Position numbers and translations under genes: made by a program. Under the pieces are notes generated by a model that saw only the letters and a list, made by a program, of their open reading frames with translations, was not told where the DNA came from and searched no databases. This document shows positions 34,401 through 43,520 of a stretch of DNA of 64,000 nucleotides, one piece after another. Source of the DNA: Streptomyces sp. IMTB 2501 (GTDB lineage Bacteria > Actinomycetota > Actinomycetes > Streptomycetales > Streptomycetaceae); the NCBI RefSeq assembly GCF_001953885.1, contig NZ_MQUS01000002.1:372001-436000 (forward strand), written 5' to 3'. Within the stretch, counting starts at the first letter, position 1; each line of letters starts with the position of its first letter.

Positions 34401-36740
34401 ATGGCGGAGCGGCCGGTCGCCCCGACGGCCCCCGAACTCGTCCTGGAGACCGACATGGGCTCCACGGTGATGAGCCCGGGCCAGGACTACCACGTCGGAC
34501 GCGACCCGTTGAGCGACATCGTCCTCGACGATGCCCGGGTCTCGTGGCACCACGCCGTGCTGCGCTGCGACCACGATCTCTGGATCCTGACCGACCAGCA
34601 CAGCACCAACGGCACCTACGCCGACGGCCACAGGGTCGACCGGTGGGGCGTGTGCCCCGGCAGCGTGATCCGCTTCGGCAACCCCACCGACGGCCCCCGC
34701 GCGGTCCTCGCCGGCGCCCCGCGGCCCGCCCCCGACCGACCCTCCGCGGTCTCGCTGCCCCTGCTGACCGGGACCTACCGCCGGCCCAGCAGCGTCCGCC
34801 CACTGCCCCCGCGCACGGTCCGCATCGGCCGGGCGGCCGACAGCGACCTCGTGGTGGACGACCTGATCGTCTCCCGCCGCCACGCCGAACTTCGCGCCCA
34901 CCGCGACGGCACGTACGAGATCGTCGACCTGGGCAGCCACAACGGCACCTACCTCAACGGCCGGCCCGTCACCCGCGCACCCGTGGGCCCCGGCGACATC
35001 GTGGGCATCGGCCACTCCGCGTTCTGCCTGGTCGGCGACGAACTCCAGGAGTACGTCGACACCGGCGTGGTCTCCCTCGACGTCCAGGACCTCACCGTCG
35101 TCGTCGACCGCGACGGCAAGGTGCTCCTCGACCACGTGTCCTTCCCGGTGGGGCAGAAATGCCTGCTCGCGGTGGTCGGACCGAGCGGCGCCGGGAAGTC
35201 CACGCTGCTGAACGCCCTGACGGGACAACGACCCGCCGACCGCGGCACCGTCCTGTACGACGGCCGCGACCTCTACCGCGACTACGCCGAGCTGCGCCAG
35301 CGCATCGGCCTGGTCCCCCAGGACGACATCCTGCACCCGCAACTCACCGTGCGCGCCGCCCTCTCCTACGCCGCCGAACTGCGCTTCCCCGAGGACACCG
35401 CCGGGGCCGAGCGGCGCGCCCGGGTGGACGAGGTCATCGCGGAGCTCGGCCTCGCACGGCGCGCCGACCAGCCCGTGCACACCCTCTCCGGCGGGCAGCG
35501 CAAGCGGGTCAGCGTGGCCCTGGAACTGCTGACGAAGCCCTCGCTGCTCTTCCTGGACGAGCCGACCTCGGGCCTCGACCCCGGCATGGACCGCTCGGTG
35601 ATGAACATGCTGCGCGGTCTCGCCGACGACGGCCACACGGTCGTCGTCGTCACCCACAGCGTGCTCAGCCTGAGTGTCTGCGACCGCCTCCTCGTGCTGG
35701 CCCCCGGCGGTACGGTCGCCTACTACGGGCCGCCCGGCGACGCCCTCGCCTTCCTCGGCTTCGAGCAGTGGCCGGAGGCTTTCGAGGCCTTCGAGCGCGA
35801 CCCGGACCGGGACTGGGCGAGGGAGTACCGCGAGTCCCCCTTCCACCGGCACTACGTCGCCGAGGCCAGCACCCAGCCCCACCACCCGGGCCCGGCCCCC
35901 GTCACCCCGGCACCGCCGCCCCGCCCGCGCCGCTGGGCTGCCCAACTCGGCACCCTGGTCCGCCGCTACACGGCCGTCCTCGCGGCCGACCGCACCTTCC
36001 TGGTCGTCATGATCGCCCTGCCGTTCGTCATGGGCGCCATGGCCCGCGCCCTGGCCGGCGGCAGGCTCACCCCGGACACCGCGATGAACGCGCTGCTCAT
36101 CCTGTGCGTCGGCGCCGTGCTGACCGGCGCCGCGAACGCGGTGCGCGAACTCGTCAAGGAGCGCGTGGTCTACCGGCGCGAACGCGCCGTGGGCCTGCCC
36201 CGGTCGGCCTATCTGATGTCCAAGATCGTGGTGCTCGGCACCGTCAGCGTCGTCCAGGCCGTCGTCCTCACCCTGGTCGCCCTGCTCGGGGTCGATCTCA
36301 ATGCCCCCGGCGGCAGTGGCGTCCTGCTGCCGCCGCTCGCCGGGATCACCCTGGCCGTCGCCCTGCTGGCGTTCACCGCGATGATGCTCGGCCTGCTGGT
36401 CTCCGCGCTGGTGCGCAAGGAGGAGGTGACGATGCCGCTGCTGGTGCTGCTCGCCATCGTCCAGGTCGTGTTCTGCGGGGCGCTGCTCAAACTCCATGGC
36501 GTGCCGGGGCTCGAGCAGCTGTCCTGGCTCGTGCCCTCCCGCTGGGCGCTCGGCGCCATGGCCGGCACGGTCGGGCTGCCGCGGATCGTGCCCGGCGAGC
36601 TGACCGCCGACCCGCTCTTCCGGCACTCGGCGGGCGTCTGGCTGCTCGACCTGGGCATGCTGGTGGTGCTCTGCGTCCTCGACGGGTTCGCGGTCGCCCG
36701 GCTGCTGCGCCGGCACGAGCCCGCCGTGATGCGGAAGTAG
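34401..36740 (+). CDS. ABC transporter with two FHA domains (ATPase and permease in one chain)
   Basis: This is a 779-aa protein. FHA domain 1 spans ~residues 20-90 (YHVGRDPLSDIVLDDARVSW, DQHSTNGTYADG) and FHA domain 2 ~130-200 (VRIGRAADSDLVVDDLIVSR, LGSHNGTYLNGRPV). The nucleotide-binding domain has Walker A VVGPSGAGKSTLLNAL (~residue 260), signature HTLSGGQRKRVSVALELL and Walker B LLFLDEPTSGLD. The C-terminus is an ABC2-type permease with six hydrophobic helices (FLVVMIALPFVMGAMARALA onward). The layout is that of mycobacterial Rv1747, an exporter regulated by phosphothreonine binding to its FHA domains. A Ser/Thr kinase is encoded two genes downstream, so it is the likely regulator. The cargo is unknown. 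Confidence 0.9.
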   Translation: MAERPVAPTAPELVLETDMGSTVMSPGQDYHVGRDPLSDIVLDDARVSWHHAVLRCDHDLWILTDQHSTNGTYADGHRVDRWGVCPGSVIRFGNPTDGPRAVLAGAPRPAPDRPSAVSLPLLTGTYRRPSSVRPLPPRTVRIGRAADSDLVVDDLIVSRRHAELRAHRDGTYEIVDLGSHNGTYLNGRPVTRAPVGPGDIVGIGHSAFCLVGDELQEYVDTGVVSLDVQDLTVVVDRDGKVLLDHVSFPVGQKCLLAVVGPSGAGKSTLLNALTGQRPADRGTVLYDGRDLYRDYAELRQRIGLVPQDDILHPQLTVRAALSYAAELRFPEDTAGAERRARVDEVIAELGLARRADQPVHTLSGGQRKRVSVALELLTKPSLLFLDEPTSGLDPGMDRSVMNMLRGLADDGHTVVVVTHSVLSLSVCDRLLVLAPGGTVAYYGPPGDALAFLGFEQWPEAFEAFERDPDRDWAREYRESPFHRHYVAEASTQPHHPGPAPVTPAPPPRPRRWAAQLGTLVRRYTAVLAADRTFLVVMIALPFVMGAMARALAGGRLTPDTAMNALLILCVGAVLTGAANAVRELVKERVVYRRERAVGLPRSAYLMSKIVVLGTVSVVQAVVLTLVALLGVDLNAPGGSGVLLPPLAGITLAVALLAFTAMMLGLLVSALVRKEEVTMPLLVLLAIVQVVFCGALLKLHGVPGLEQLSWLVPSRWALGAMAGTVGLPRIVPGELTADPLFRHSAGVWLLDLGMLVVLCVLDGFAVARLLRRHEPAVMRK

Positions 36741-36748
36741 GCGGCACG

Positions 36749-37300
36749 ATGAGCAAAGCGCCCAGTCCCGGATTCCAGCCCACGCACGTCGTGCCGCGGC
36801 GCGGCCTGCCCGCCTGGGAGGCCCCCGACCCGGCCCGGCCCACCGTGCCCCTCGACCCGCTGCTGCCGGTCGAGCTGGTCGAGCGGCGCGGCGACTGGGC
36901 GTACATCCGCTGCTCCAACGGCTGGGGCGCCTGGGTCGACGGCCGCCGGCTGGTCGCCGTACCGGAGGACCCGGCCGCCACCGAGGGCACCGGCGGCACC
37001 GCCGATCCGCTGCCCCTGCTGACTCGCGCTGGACAAGCCCTGGCCGACTACCGGTCCGCGGTGGAGGACCTGGCGGCCGGCACCCTGGACGGCGAGGACT
37101 TCGAGGACCGCACCCGCGGCCTCAGGCTCGGGATCGTCGTCGACGGGGAGGCCATGTGGCTGTACGACCCCGAGGAGGGCCGCTGGGTCTACGGCGACGG
37201 ACGGCGGCTGACCACCTACGCCACCGACCGGGAGGTCACCGGCGAGGAGGACACCGGCCACGCCCCGACCCGGATGGTCGCGCCCGAAGGTGAGCGCTGA
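36749..37300 (+). CDS. SH3-like domain protein in the FHA-ABC/kinase operon
   Basis: The 183-aa soluble protein has a bacterial-SH3-like part near residues 30-75 (LPVELVERRGDWAYIRCSNG-WGAWVDGRRL) and a C-terminal half with DYRSAVEDLAAGTLDGEDFE and MWLYDPEEGRWVYGDGRRLT. It lies eight bases after the transporter stop, and its own stop shares one base with the kinase start (TGATG), so the three genes are co-translated. It probably adapts the kinase or the transporter. The precise family is not recognised. Confidence 0.65.
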   Translation: MSKAPSPGFQPTHVVPRRGLPAWEAPDPARPTVPLDPLLPVELVERRGDWAYIRCSNGWGAWVDGRRLVAVPEDPAATEGTGGTADPLPLLTRAGQALADYRSAVEDLAAGTLDGEDFEDRTRGLRLGIVVDGEAMWLYDPEEGRWVYGDGRRLTTYATDREVTGEEDTGHAPTRMVAPEGER

Positions 37301-38307
37301 TGGCACGCCAGACCAGCCTGTTCTCCGGCCGGCCCTCGGAACTCATCGGCCGGAAGGTCGCGAACTACCTGGTCGAGAGCGAGATCGGGCGCGGCGGCAT
37401 GGCCGTAGTCTTCCGCGCCCGCGACCTGCGCCTGGACCGCACGGTCGCCCTCAAGCTGCTCGCCCCCGAACTCGCCCGCAACGACACCTTCCGCAAACGC
37501 TTCACCCATGAGTCCCAGGTGGCCGCCGCGATCGACCACCCGCACATCGTGCCGGTCTTCGAGGCCGGTGAGACCGACGGCGTGCTCTACATCGCCATGC
37601 GGTACGTCCCCGGCAGCGACCTGCGCCGCCTCCTCGATCTGCGCGGACCGCTGCCGCTGCCGCACGTCGTGCGGATCGCCGCACAGGTGGCCTCCGCCCT
37701 CGACGCAGCCCACGAGCACGGACTGGTCCACCGGGACGTCAAGCCGGGCAACATCCTGATCGCCGAGGGCATCGACAGCGACCACCCCGAGCACGTGTAC
37801 CTCACCGACTTCGGGCTCACCAAGAAGTCGCTGTCCCTGACCGGCTTCACCAGCGTCGGCCAGTTCGTCGGCACCCTCGACTACGTGGCCCCCGAGCAGA
37901 TCTCCGGCCGCCCGGTCGACGGCCGCTGTGACGTCTACGGCCTGGCCTGCGTCGTCTACGAGAGCCTCGTCGGCCGGCCCCCGTTCCAGCGCGAGGACGA
38001 CATGGCCCTGCTCTGGGCCCACCAGTACGACGACCCGCCCCTGCCGAGCGAGGTCCGCCCCGACCTTCCCCCGGCCGTGGACCCGGTCTTCGCCCAGGCC
38101 CTCGCCAAGTCCCCGGACGCCCGCCACACCACCTGCCTCGCCTTCGTCGCCGCCCTGCGCGCCGCCATGGCGCCCGCCCCCGGCCCAGCCCCGGTCCGCC
38201 CGGTGACGGAGGCCGACACGGAGACGGAGGCCGACACGGAGACGGATCACGCGGTGACCGAGGCCCCGAGTCCTCCGCACTGGGCCGGCCCGGTGTTCCC
38301 GTCGTAA
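37300..38307 (+). CDS. Ser/Thr protein kinase (Hanks type), soluble
   Basis: This 335-aa kinase domain is complete: glycine loop EIGRGGMAVVFRAR, catalytic-site Lys52 in VALKLLAPE, HRDVKPGNIL (D146, K148, N151), DFGLT (170-172), APEQ (197-200) and DVYGLACVVYESLVGRPPFQ. There is no transmembrane or PASTA region; the C-terminus is a short Pro/Ala and Glu/Thr-rich tail with a TETEADTETEADTE repeat. It overlaps the SH3-like gene by one base. It very likely phosphorylates the FHA-ABC transporter or its neighbours. Confidence 0.92.
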   Translation: MARQTSLFSGRPSELIGRKVANYLVESEIGRGGMAVVFRARDLRLDRTVALKLLAPELARNDTFRKRFTHESQVAAAIDHPHIVPVFEAGETDGVLYIAMRYVPGSDLRRLLDLRGPLPLPHVVRIAAQVASALDAAHEHGLVHRDVKPGNILIAEGIDSDHPEHVYLTDFGLTKKSLSLTGFTSVGQFVGTLDYVAPEQISGRPVDGRCDVYGLACVVYESLVGRPPFQREDDMALLWAHQYDDPPLPSEVRPDLPPAVDPVFAQALAKSPDARHTTCLAFVAALRAAMAPAPGPAPVRPVTEADTETEADTETDHAVTEAPSPPHWAGPVFPS

Positions 38308-38350
38308 GGACTGCTGACTGTCCACGGCCCGCTCACGTCCCCGGGTCCGC

Positions 38351-39625
38351 TCAGTCCGCGGGCCCGCTCACCGCACCGCGCCGCTGCACCGGCCGGGCCA
38401 GCAGACCGCCCAGGAATCCGGCGACCAGTCCCCACAGCACGCCCAGGCCCACCGCCTGCCACAGCCGGGGCTTGAGGAACAGCTCCCCGGACAGCCCGCC
38501 GCCCAGGTCGCCGATGCCGAGCAGGGAGAGCCCGTAGTGTGCCGAGATCCGGCCCGTCAGGCAGATCATCAGCATCGTCAACGCCAACGCCACGGCCAGA
38601 CGCGCGGCGTGCTGCCACAGGCGGATCCGGGCCGGGGAGCGGACCGCCATCCGGAAGGCGACGGCGAGCAGCAGCAGCGCGGCCATGAGCGCCAGCCACC
38701 ACATCCGGCCGTCGTAGTCGGTCAGAGAGCGCAGATTCAGCGCGGAGGCGTCGGAGGTGCGCAGGATCTTGTCCAGGATGTGCGGCATCGGCAGCCCGAA
38801 CGGGCCGGACACGCGGCCGTTCCAGGTCGCCCCGAGACCGAGCGTGAGGGCCAGCCACATGAGGTTGGGCAGGCCGAGCAGGATCAGCGAGAACGTGGTG
38901 GCGACGTGCCCTCGGGCGGCCGCCGTGAGCAGCGCAGTCACCAGGCCGATGACGACATAGGCGAGCAGCAGCTCCACCATCGCGTGCGCAGCGGGGCGCA
39001 CCGACTCCTGGAGTCGCAGCAACCGCCCCGGCAGGGGCGCCCCGCGCGCGACCAGCAGCGCCAGCACCAGCACTCCGGCCAGCCACAGCAGGCCGAACAG
39101 CACCGTCAGCGGCAGGTCCGTGGTGAACCCGACCCTCGGCGCCGCGTCGAACAGTCCGGTCAGATCGCTGAGGGTGCCGCTGCCCACGTCCACGGCGAAG
39201 GTCTGCCGGGCGGCGAGGGCCAGCCCGATCAGCGCGAGCAGCCACAGCACCGCTATCTGGGCGGCCCAGCCGGCCAGCTCTCCGGCCGAGGCGACCGCCC
39301 GGTGTCGTAGCGGGCGCAGGAAACCCGCGCCGATCACCAGGGCACCGGCGAGGGTGACCGACAGCGGGATCACCGTGAGCCCGGCATGCGTCTGCGCCAG
39401 CGCACCCGCGTTGCCGGAGAGCTCCACGCTGCCGCCGACCGCCGTGACCAGGGCCGCCGCCACCACCCTCGGGAACGCGCCGTCCGGCAGGTCCGCCGCG
39501 CCGGCCGCCCACAGTCCGAGCGCCGCCACCAGCACCATGACGGCCAGCCCGGTCAGTACGGCGGCCACGGCCTGAGCCCAGCCGTGGCGGGCGGAGGGCC
39601 GCGCGGGGGCGGTGGGAGCGCTCAC
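38351..39625 (-). CDS. Streptophobe-like polytopic membrane protein
   Basis: The 424-aa protein has about ten hydrophobic helices (WAQAVAAVLTGLAVMVLVAA, IAVLWLLALIGLALAARQTF, LTVLFGLLWLAGVLVLALLV and others) and the segment VELSGNAGALAQTHAGLTVI. I match it by memory to the Streptomyces 'streptophobe' family of unknown function. The start is GTG 39625 or nine bases upstream at 39634. It is convergent with the kinase operon and divergent from the DUF6777 gene. Confidence 0.65.
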   Translation of the reverse strand: MSAPTAPARPSARHGWAQAVAAVLTGLAVMVLVAALGLWAAGAADLPDGAFPRVVAAALVTAVGGSVELSGNAGALAQTHAGLTVIPLSVTLAGALVIGAGFLRPLRHRAVASAGELAGWAAQIAVLWLLALIGLALAARQTFAVDVGSGTLSDLTGLFDAAPRVGFTTDLPLTVLFGLLWLAGVLVLALLVARGAPLPGRLLRLQESVRPAAHAMVELLLAYVVIGLVTALLTAAARGHVATTFSLILLGLPNLMWLALTLGLGATWNGRVSGPFGLPMPHILDKILRTSDASALNLRSLTDYDGRMWWLALMAALLLLAVAFRMAVRSPARIRLWQHAARLAVALALTMLMICLTGRISAHYGLSLLGIGDLGGGLSGELFLKPRLWQAVGLGVLWGLVAGFLGGLLARPVQRRGAVSGPAD

Positions 39626-39814
39626 GGTTGACACGCTAAGCAGCCGCCCGGCACCGCGCCCGCCGAGTGGGCCGTCCGCGTCGGCTTGCGAGCCCCACCG
39701 CAGTAGGACACACAATGGGATCAATGTGCAGCCAAATGCACCAAACGGGAATTGACCGAGAAAAGCCGCGCATTCCGCCGCGTGATGCGGCGATCGCGAC
39801 GGGAAGAAGTGCTC

Positions 39815-41311
39815 GTGAGCGCCGAACCTCCGTCTTCCGGCCGCCCGACCGGGCCGCCCTCCGGCCCGCTGTCGGGCTCCTCCCGTCCTCCTTCCGGACC
39901 ACCACCCGGCCAACCACCGGGCGGCGGCCCCAAGGGACCGCACGGGCCGTGGTGGAGGTCCGTTCCTCGCGTGGCAGCCCTCTCCGCGGCTGTGGTCGCG
40001 GCCGTGGTTCTCGCGGTGGTCTTCACCCGTCCGAGTGGCGGCGGATCCGGCGAGGTCTTCCTGCAGTCCGCGAGCAGCAGCGGCCAGGACCCGTTCACGG
40101 AGTCGACCGCCCAGCAGAGCTCGGTCCCACCCCCGCCCTCCGCCTCCGCTCCGGCCACCGGCACGGCCAACGCGGTACAGGGCGTGGAAGGCGGGGCGCC
40201 CGGCCTGTACGGCGGTACCCAGAGCACTGCCGCCTGTGACGTCGACAAGCAGATCAGGTTCTTCCAGGGCGACCCGGGCAAGGAGAAGGCCTTCGCCTCC
40301 GTGGTCGGCGTCCAGCCGTCCGGCGTGCCCGCCTACCTGCGCTCGCTGACCCCGGTCCAGCTGCGCGTCGACACCCGCGTCACCAACCACGGCTATCGCA
40401 ACGGCGCCGCCACCAGCTACCAGTCGGTCCTCCAGGCGGGCACCGCCGTGCTGGTCGACAGCCACGGCGTACCCCGCGTGCGCTGCGCCTGCGGCAACCC
40501 GCTGAACCCGGCGGTCGCCCAGAAGGCCACGCCGAAACTCGTGGGCGCCCCCTGGTCGGCGTACCGGCCCTCGAACGTCGTCGTGGTGACTCCCGCACCG
40601 ACGATCATCAACGTCTTCGTGCTCTACGACTCCCACCACGACGACTGGATCCACCGCCACCGCGGTGACTACTACGGCCGGCGCGACCAGCACGCCAGGC
40701 CGCCCGAGTTCCCCCACCCGTGGAACCCGCCGCCGTGCCCGCCGCCGGGTGCGACCGGGACGCCTGGCGCCACGCCGTTGCCCTGCCGCTCCACGTCGGG
40801 CAAGCCGAGCCCGTCGACGTCCACGTCGACCTCGTCCTCGCCGAGTTCGTCCTCGTCGTCCGCCTCGCCTTCCTCGTCCTCGTCCTCGCCCTCGTCTCCG
40901 TCGTCGTCGAGTTCGTCCTCGTCGTCCTCGCCTTCGTCGTCCTCGCCTTCGTCGCCCTCGACTTCGGAGTCGAAGCCCTCGTCCTCGCCGCCGGAGTCGC
41001 CGGAATCGAAGTCGCCGGAGTCCACGTCGCCGGAGTCCACGTCGCCGGAGTCGCAGTCGGCGTCGACCGAGACCTCTTCCGCCGGACCGACGTCACCGTC
41101 CGCAGGCTCACCGTCGAGCGAGAAGTCGACTGAGAGCTCCCCCGAGCAGCCGTCGGCGACCTCGCCCCAGCAGTCGTCGCAGCAGCAGCCGGCCACCTCC
41201 GCGCCGCCGTCCTCGGAGCAGTCCGCGCCCGGCCCGGCGACCCCCACCACGCCCGGCGAGTCGTCGGTCGCGCCCACCCAGCAGGAGTCGCAGGGGCCGC
41301 CCCCGGCGTGA
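39815..41311 (+). CDS. DUF6777-type membrane-anchored protein with Ser/Pro-rich tail
   Basis: The ~498-aa protein has a Pro/Gly-rich cytosolic N-terminus, one membrane helix (VAALSAAVVAAVVLAVVFTR, ~residues 52-72) and an extracellular domain starting VFLQSASSSGQDPFTESTAQ, the DUF6777 signature as I recall it. A His/Asp-rich region DSHHDDWIHRHRGDYYGRRD follows, then a ~160-residue tail of Ser, Pro, Glu and Thr repeats (40800-41300). The tail resembles a wall-spanning stalk. GTG 39815 is preceded by GGGAAG; TTG 39752 is also possible. Repeated TCG/TCC codons make the coding DNA itself low-complexity. Confidence 0.7.
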   Translation: MSAEPPSSGRPTGPPSGPLSGSSRPPSGPPPGQPPGGGPKGPHGPWWRSVPRVAALSAAVVAAVVLAVVFTRPSGGGSGEVFLQSASSSGQDPFTESTAQQSSVPPPPSASAPATGTANAVQGVEGGAPGLYGGTQSTAACDVDKQIRFFQGDPGKEKAFASVVGVQPSGVPAYLRSLTPVQLRVDTRVTNHGYRNGAATSYQSVLQAGTAVLVDSHGVPRVRCACGNPLNPAVAQKATPKLVGAPWSAYRPSNVVVVTPAPTIINVFVLYDSHHDDWIHRHRGDYYGRRDQHARPPEFPHPWNPPPCPPPGATGTPGATPLPCRSTSGKPSPSTSTSTSSSPSSSSSSASPSSSSSSPSSPSSSSSSSSSSPSSSSPSSPSTSESKPSSSPPESPESKSPESTSPESTSPESQSASTETSSAGPTSPSAGSPSSEKSTESSPEQPSATSPQQSSQQQPATSAPPSSEQSAPGPATPTTPGESSVAPTQQESQGPPPA

Positions 41312-41450
41312 GGGGCCGTGGCCTCGGGGCAGCGTGACCATCGCCACTGTGCGCGGTCGGCGAACGCCTCGGGGGACTGCCGGGCCCGGCTCGGGGTACG
41401 TGGACTGGTGCAACAGACGACCGGCCGGACGGGCTTTCGAGAGAGACAGC

Positions 41451-41903
41451 ATGACCAAGCACCTGGGCGGAGCAGTGATACCGACTGGTTTCGACGTACC
41501 CGTGGAACCCCTGCGACGCGCGGCTCACTTCACCGGCGAACCCGGCTGCATCGCCGAGGCGCGCGCGTTCGCCTCCCAGTTCCTGGAGCAGCTGCGCACC
41601 GAGTGGTGCGCCACCGCGGACCGCCGTGCCGACGGCGACCTGCTCCTGGTCGTGAGTGAACTGGTCACCAATGCCGAGCGGCACAGCAACGGCCCGTACA
41701 TCCTGGAACTCGAAGGCACCGCCAGCTCGGTCACGGTGTGCGTCTACGACAGCAGCTCCGCCCTTCCCCGCCCCTATCCCAAGGACCCCGAACGCGTCGG
41801 ACGGCACGGTCTGGAGATCGTGTACGCCCTGGCCTCGGAGGTCACCGCGGAACGCGTGCCCGTGGGCAAGCGGGTGCGCGCCCGCTACGCACTGAGCCCT
41901 TGA
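41451..41903 (+). CDS. Anti-sigma-type ATP-binding protein (HATPase_c, RsbW-like)
   Basis: The 150-aa protein is a single GHKL ATPase domain. It has the N-box LLLVVSELVTNAERHSNGPY (~residues 64-83) and the G-box ERVGRHGLEIVYALA. This is the usual form of Streptomyces anti-sigma kinases, which hold SigB/F-type sigma factors and phosphorylate STAS anti-anti-sigma factors. It ends 25 bases from the stop of the convergent sigma gene, an attractive but unproven partner. No STAS-domain gene lies next to it. GAGAGAC precedes the ATG. Confidence 0.85.
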   Translation: MTKHLGGAVIPTGFDVPVEPLRRAAHFTGEPGCIAEARAFASQFLEQLRTEWCATADRRADGDLLLVVSELVTNAERHSNGPYILELEGTASSVTVCVYDSSSALPRPYPKDPERVGRHGLEIVYALASEVTAERVPVGKRVRARYALSP

Positions 41904-41927
41904 GGGCCGGCCGCGGCATCCGTGGCG

Positions 41928-42845
41928 TCAGCCGCAGCCGAGGTCGCCGAGCATCCCCTGGCGCAGCCGGGTGATGATCCGCTTGATCAGCCGGGACACA
42001 TGCATCTGGGAGCAGCCGAGCCGTTCCCCGATCTCCGCCTGGGTGGCCTCCTCGACGAACCGCAGATGAATGATCCGACGGTCCCGCTCGCTCAGTTCCG
42101 CCATCAGCGGGGCGAGCGCGTGGACGTCCTCGACGAGCCGCAGCCCGTCCTCCTCCACTCCGATGAAGTCCGCGAGCACCGCCTCGCCGTCCTCCGGCCC
42201 GTCGCCGGAGAGCGCGGCGTCCAGGGAGGCCGAGTGGTACCCGTTGGCGGCGAGCTGGGCCTCGACCACCTCGTCGGTGGAGATGTTCATCAGGGTCGCC
42301 AGCTCGGCCACCGTGGGGTCCCGGTCCAGCCGGCCGGCGAGTTCCTCGCGCGCCCTGGCCAGCTCCACCCGCAGCTCCTGGAGCCGGCGTGGCACGTGCA
42401 CCGCCCAGGTGGTGTCCCGGAAGAATCGTTTGATCTCGCCGACGATGTAGGGCACCGCGAAGGTGGTGAACTCCACCTCGCGGGCCAGCTCGAACCGGTC
42501 GATGGCCTTGATCAGGCCGATCATGCCGGTCTGGACGATGTCCTCCATGTCGTCGCCGCGGCCCCGGAACCGTCCGGCCGCGAACCGCACCAGCGACATG
42601 TTCATCTCGATGAGGGTGTTGCGCGCGTACTGGTGAGCGTGCGTGCCCTCCTCCAGCTCCGTCAGCCGGCGGAAGAACTGGCGGGACAGCGCGCGTGCGT
42701 CGAGCGGTGCGACGGACGCGGGATCAGCGATGCCTGGCAGTGACCCCTCGTCCGTCCCGTTCCGCTCGGTCCTCCTTGCGACCTCTGCTTGCGACCGGAT
42801 CCCGGCGGTGCCCATTGCCTCTCCCACGAAAGTCACGGTTGTCAC
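41928..42845 (-). CDS. SigB/SigF/SigG-type RNA polymerase sigma factor
   Basis: The 305-aa group-3 sigma factor has region 2 (RFAAGRFRGRGDDMEDIVQT, GLIKAIDRFELAREVEFTTF-AVPYIVGEIKR), region 3 (WAVHVPRRLQELRVELARAR) and region 4 (LSERDRRIIHLRFVEEATQA-EIGERLGCSQMHVSRLIKR). The sequence is that of the Streptomyces stress/sporulation SigB/F/G group. The N-terminus is longer than minimal; ATG 42815 is an alternative start. It is convergent with an anti-sigma-type ATPase gene. I cannot assign a specific sig letter. Confidence 0.92.
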   Translation of the reverse strand: MTTVTFVGEAMGTAGIRSQAEVARRTERNGTDEGSLPGIADPASVAPLDARALSRQFFRRLTELEEGTHAHQYARNTLIEMNMSLVRFAAGRFRGRGDDMEDIVQTGMIGLIKAIDRFELAREVEFTTFAVPYIVGEIKRFFRDTTWAVHVPRRLQELRVELARAREELAGRLDRDPTVAELATLMNISTDEVVEAQLAANGYHSASLDAALSGDGPEDGEAVLADFIGVEEDGLRLVEDVHALAPLMAELSERDRRIIHLRFVEEATQAEIGERLGCSQMHVSRLIKRIITRLRQGMLGDLGCG

Positions 42846-43059
42846 GTCTGCCCCGGCAGCCGCTGTGCCGTGGGCCCCGACTACCCGGAACCCGGCATTC
42901 CATGCGTGCGTGCCGCGGCGCTCACCGGGCGGATACCCCCGGCTACGCCCCGCATGCGCATGCCGTCCCGCAGTGGCGCGAAAGAGGCGCCGCCCGTCCG
43001 GGCGGCCCGGTTTCCCTCAGGGCGCAACGCCGGGCCCTTGCTCCCAGCCCCGTGGCTTC

Positions 43060-43065
43060 TAGGCT
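43060..43065 (+). promoter_or_regulatory. -10 element for a leaderless XRE regulator
   Basis: TAGGCT ends seven bases before GTG 43073. The spacing puts the transcription start at the start codon, and there is no ribosome site. Confidence 0.45.
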
Positions 43066-43072
43066 GACGTGG

Positions 43073-43477
43073 GTGAGCGAGCGAGTGAGCGACGAAGCCC
43101 GAGTGATCCCCCTGCGACCGGCGCCCGCCCGTCCGGCGCCGCCCGAGTCCGGGCCTGGGGAGAGCAAGGAGATCAAGGAGCCGCTGTGGCGCGATCTGAT
43201 CGGTGAGGTGCTGCGCCACGAGCGGCGGGCGCAGGACCGCACCCTCAAGGACGTCGCCGACGCGGCCAGGATCTCGCTGCCCTACCTGTCCGAGATCGAG
43301 CGCGGCCGCAAGGAGGCATCCTCGGAGGTCCTCGCCGCCGCGGCGCAGGCGCTCGGCCTGGGCCTCGGCGACCTGCTGTCGCTGGCGCACGGCGAGCTGA
43401 CCCGGCGCACCGCCGCGTACCGTCGGCCGGCCACCGCGCCGTACCGTTCCTACGACGGGCTCTGCCTGGCCGCCTGA
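43073..43477 (+). CDS. XRE-family regulator of the ClgR/PopR type
   Basis: The 134-aa protein has a disordered 38-residue N-terminus and one HTH_3 domain: LWRDLIGEVLRHERRAQDRT, LKDVADAARISLPYLSEIER-GRKEASSEVLAAAAQALGLG. The 'S.PYLSEIERGRKE.SSEVL' pattern is that of ClgR/PopR regulators, which control clp protease genes in Streptomyces and are themselves Clp substrates. The C-terminus ends YDGLCLAA; the final Ala-Ala could act as a Clp degron, as in that family. GTG 43073 was chosen from the adjacent -10 box. No clp genes are in the window. Confidence 0.75.
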   Translation: MSERVSDEARVIPLRPAPARPAPPESGPGESKEIKEPLWRDLIGEVLRHERRAQDRTLKDVADAARISLPYLSEIERGRKEASSEVLAAAAQALGLGLGDLLSLAHGELTRRTAAYRRPATAPYRSYDGLCLAA

Positions 43478-43520
43478 GGCGTACCGCACCGGCGCCCGCG
43501 CCGGCACCCCTGCGGCCGGA

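Noticed and set aside
33948..36716. 922-codon minus-strand frame
   Set aside because: Exact antisense of the FHA-ABC transporter, whose motifs are unambiguous.
39626..40717. N-terminal extension of the streptophobe-like frame on the minus strand
   Set aside because: It is antisense to the DUF6777 gene and lacks hydrophobic helices; the membrane protein begins at GTG 39625 or 39634.
40830..41060. CRISPR-like or satellite repeat
   Set aside because: The periodicity is only that of Ser/Pro codons inside the DUF6777 gene; there are no spaced direct repeats.
40672..41277. 201-codon Asp/Glu-rich minus-strand frame
   Set aside because: Mirror image of the Ser-rich tract (TCG/TCC becomes GAC/GAG on the other strand).
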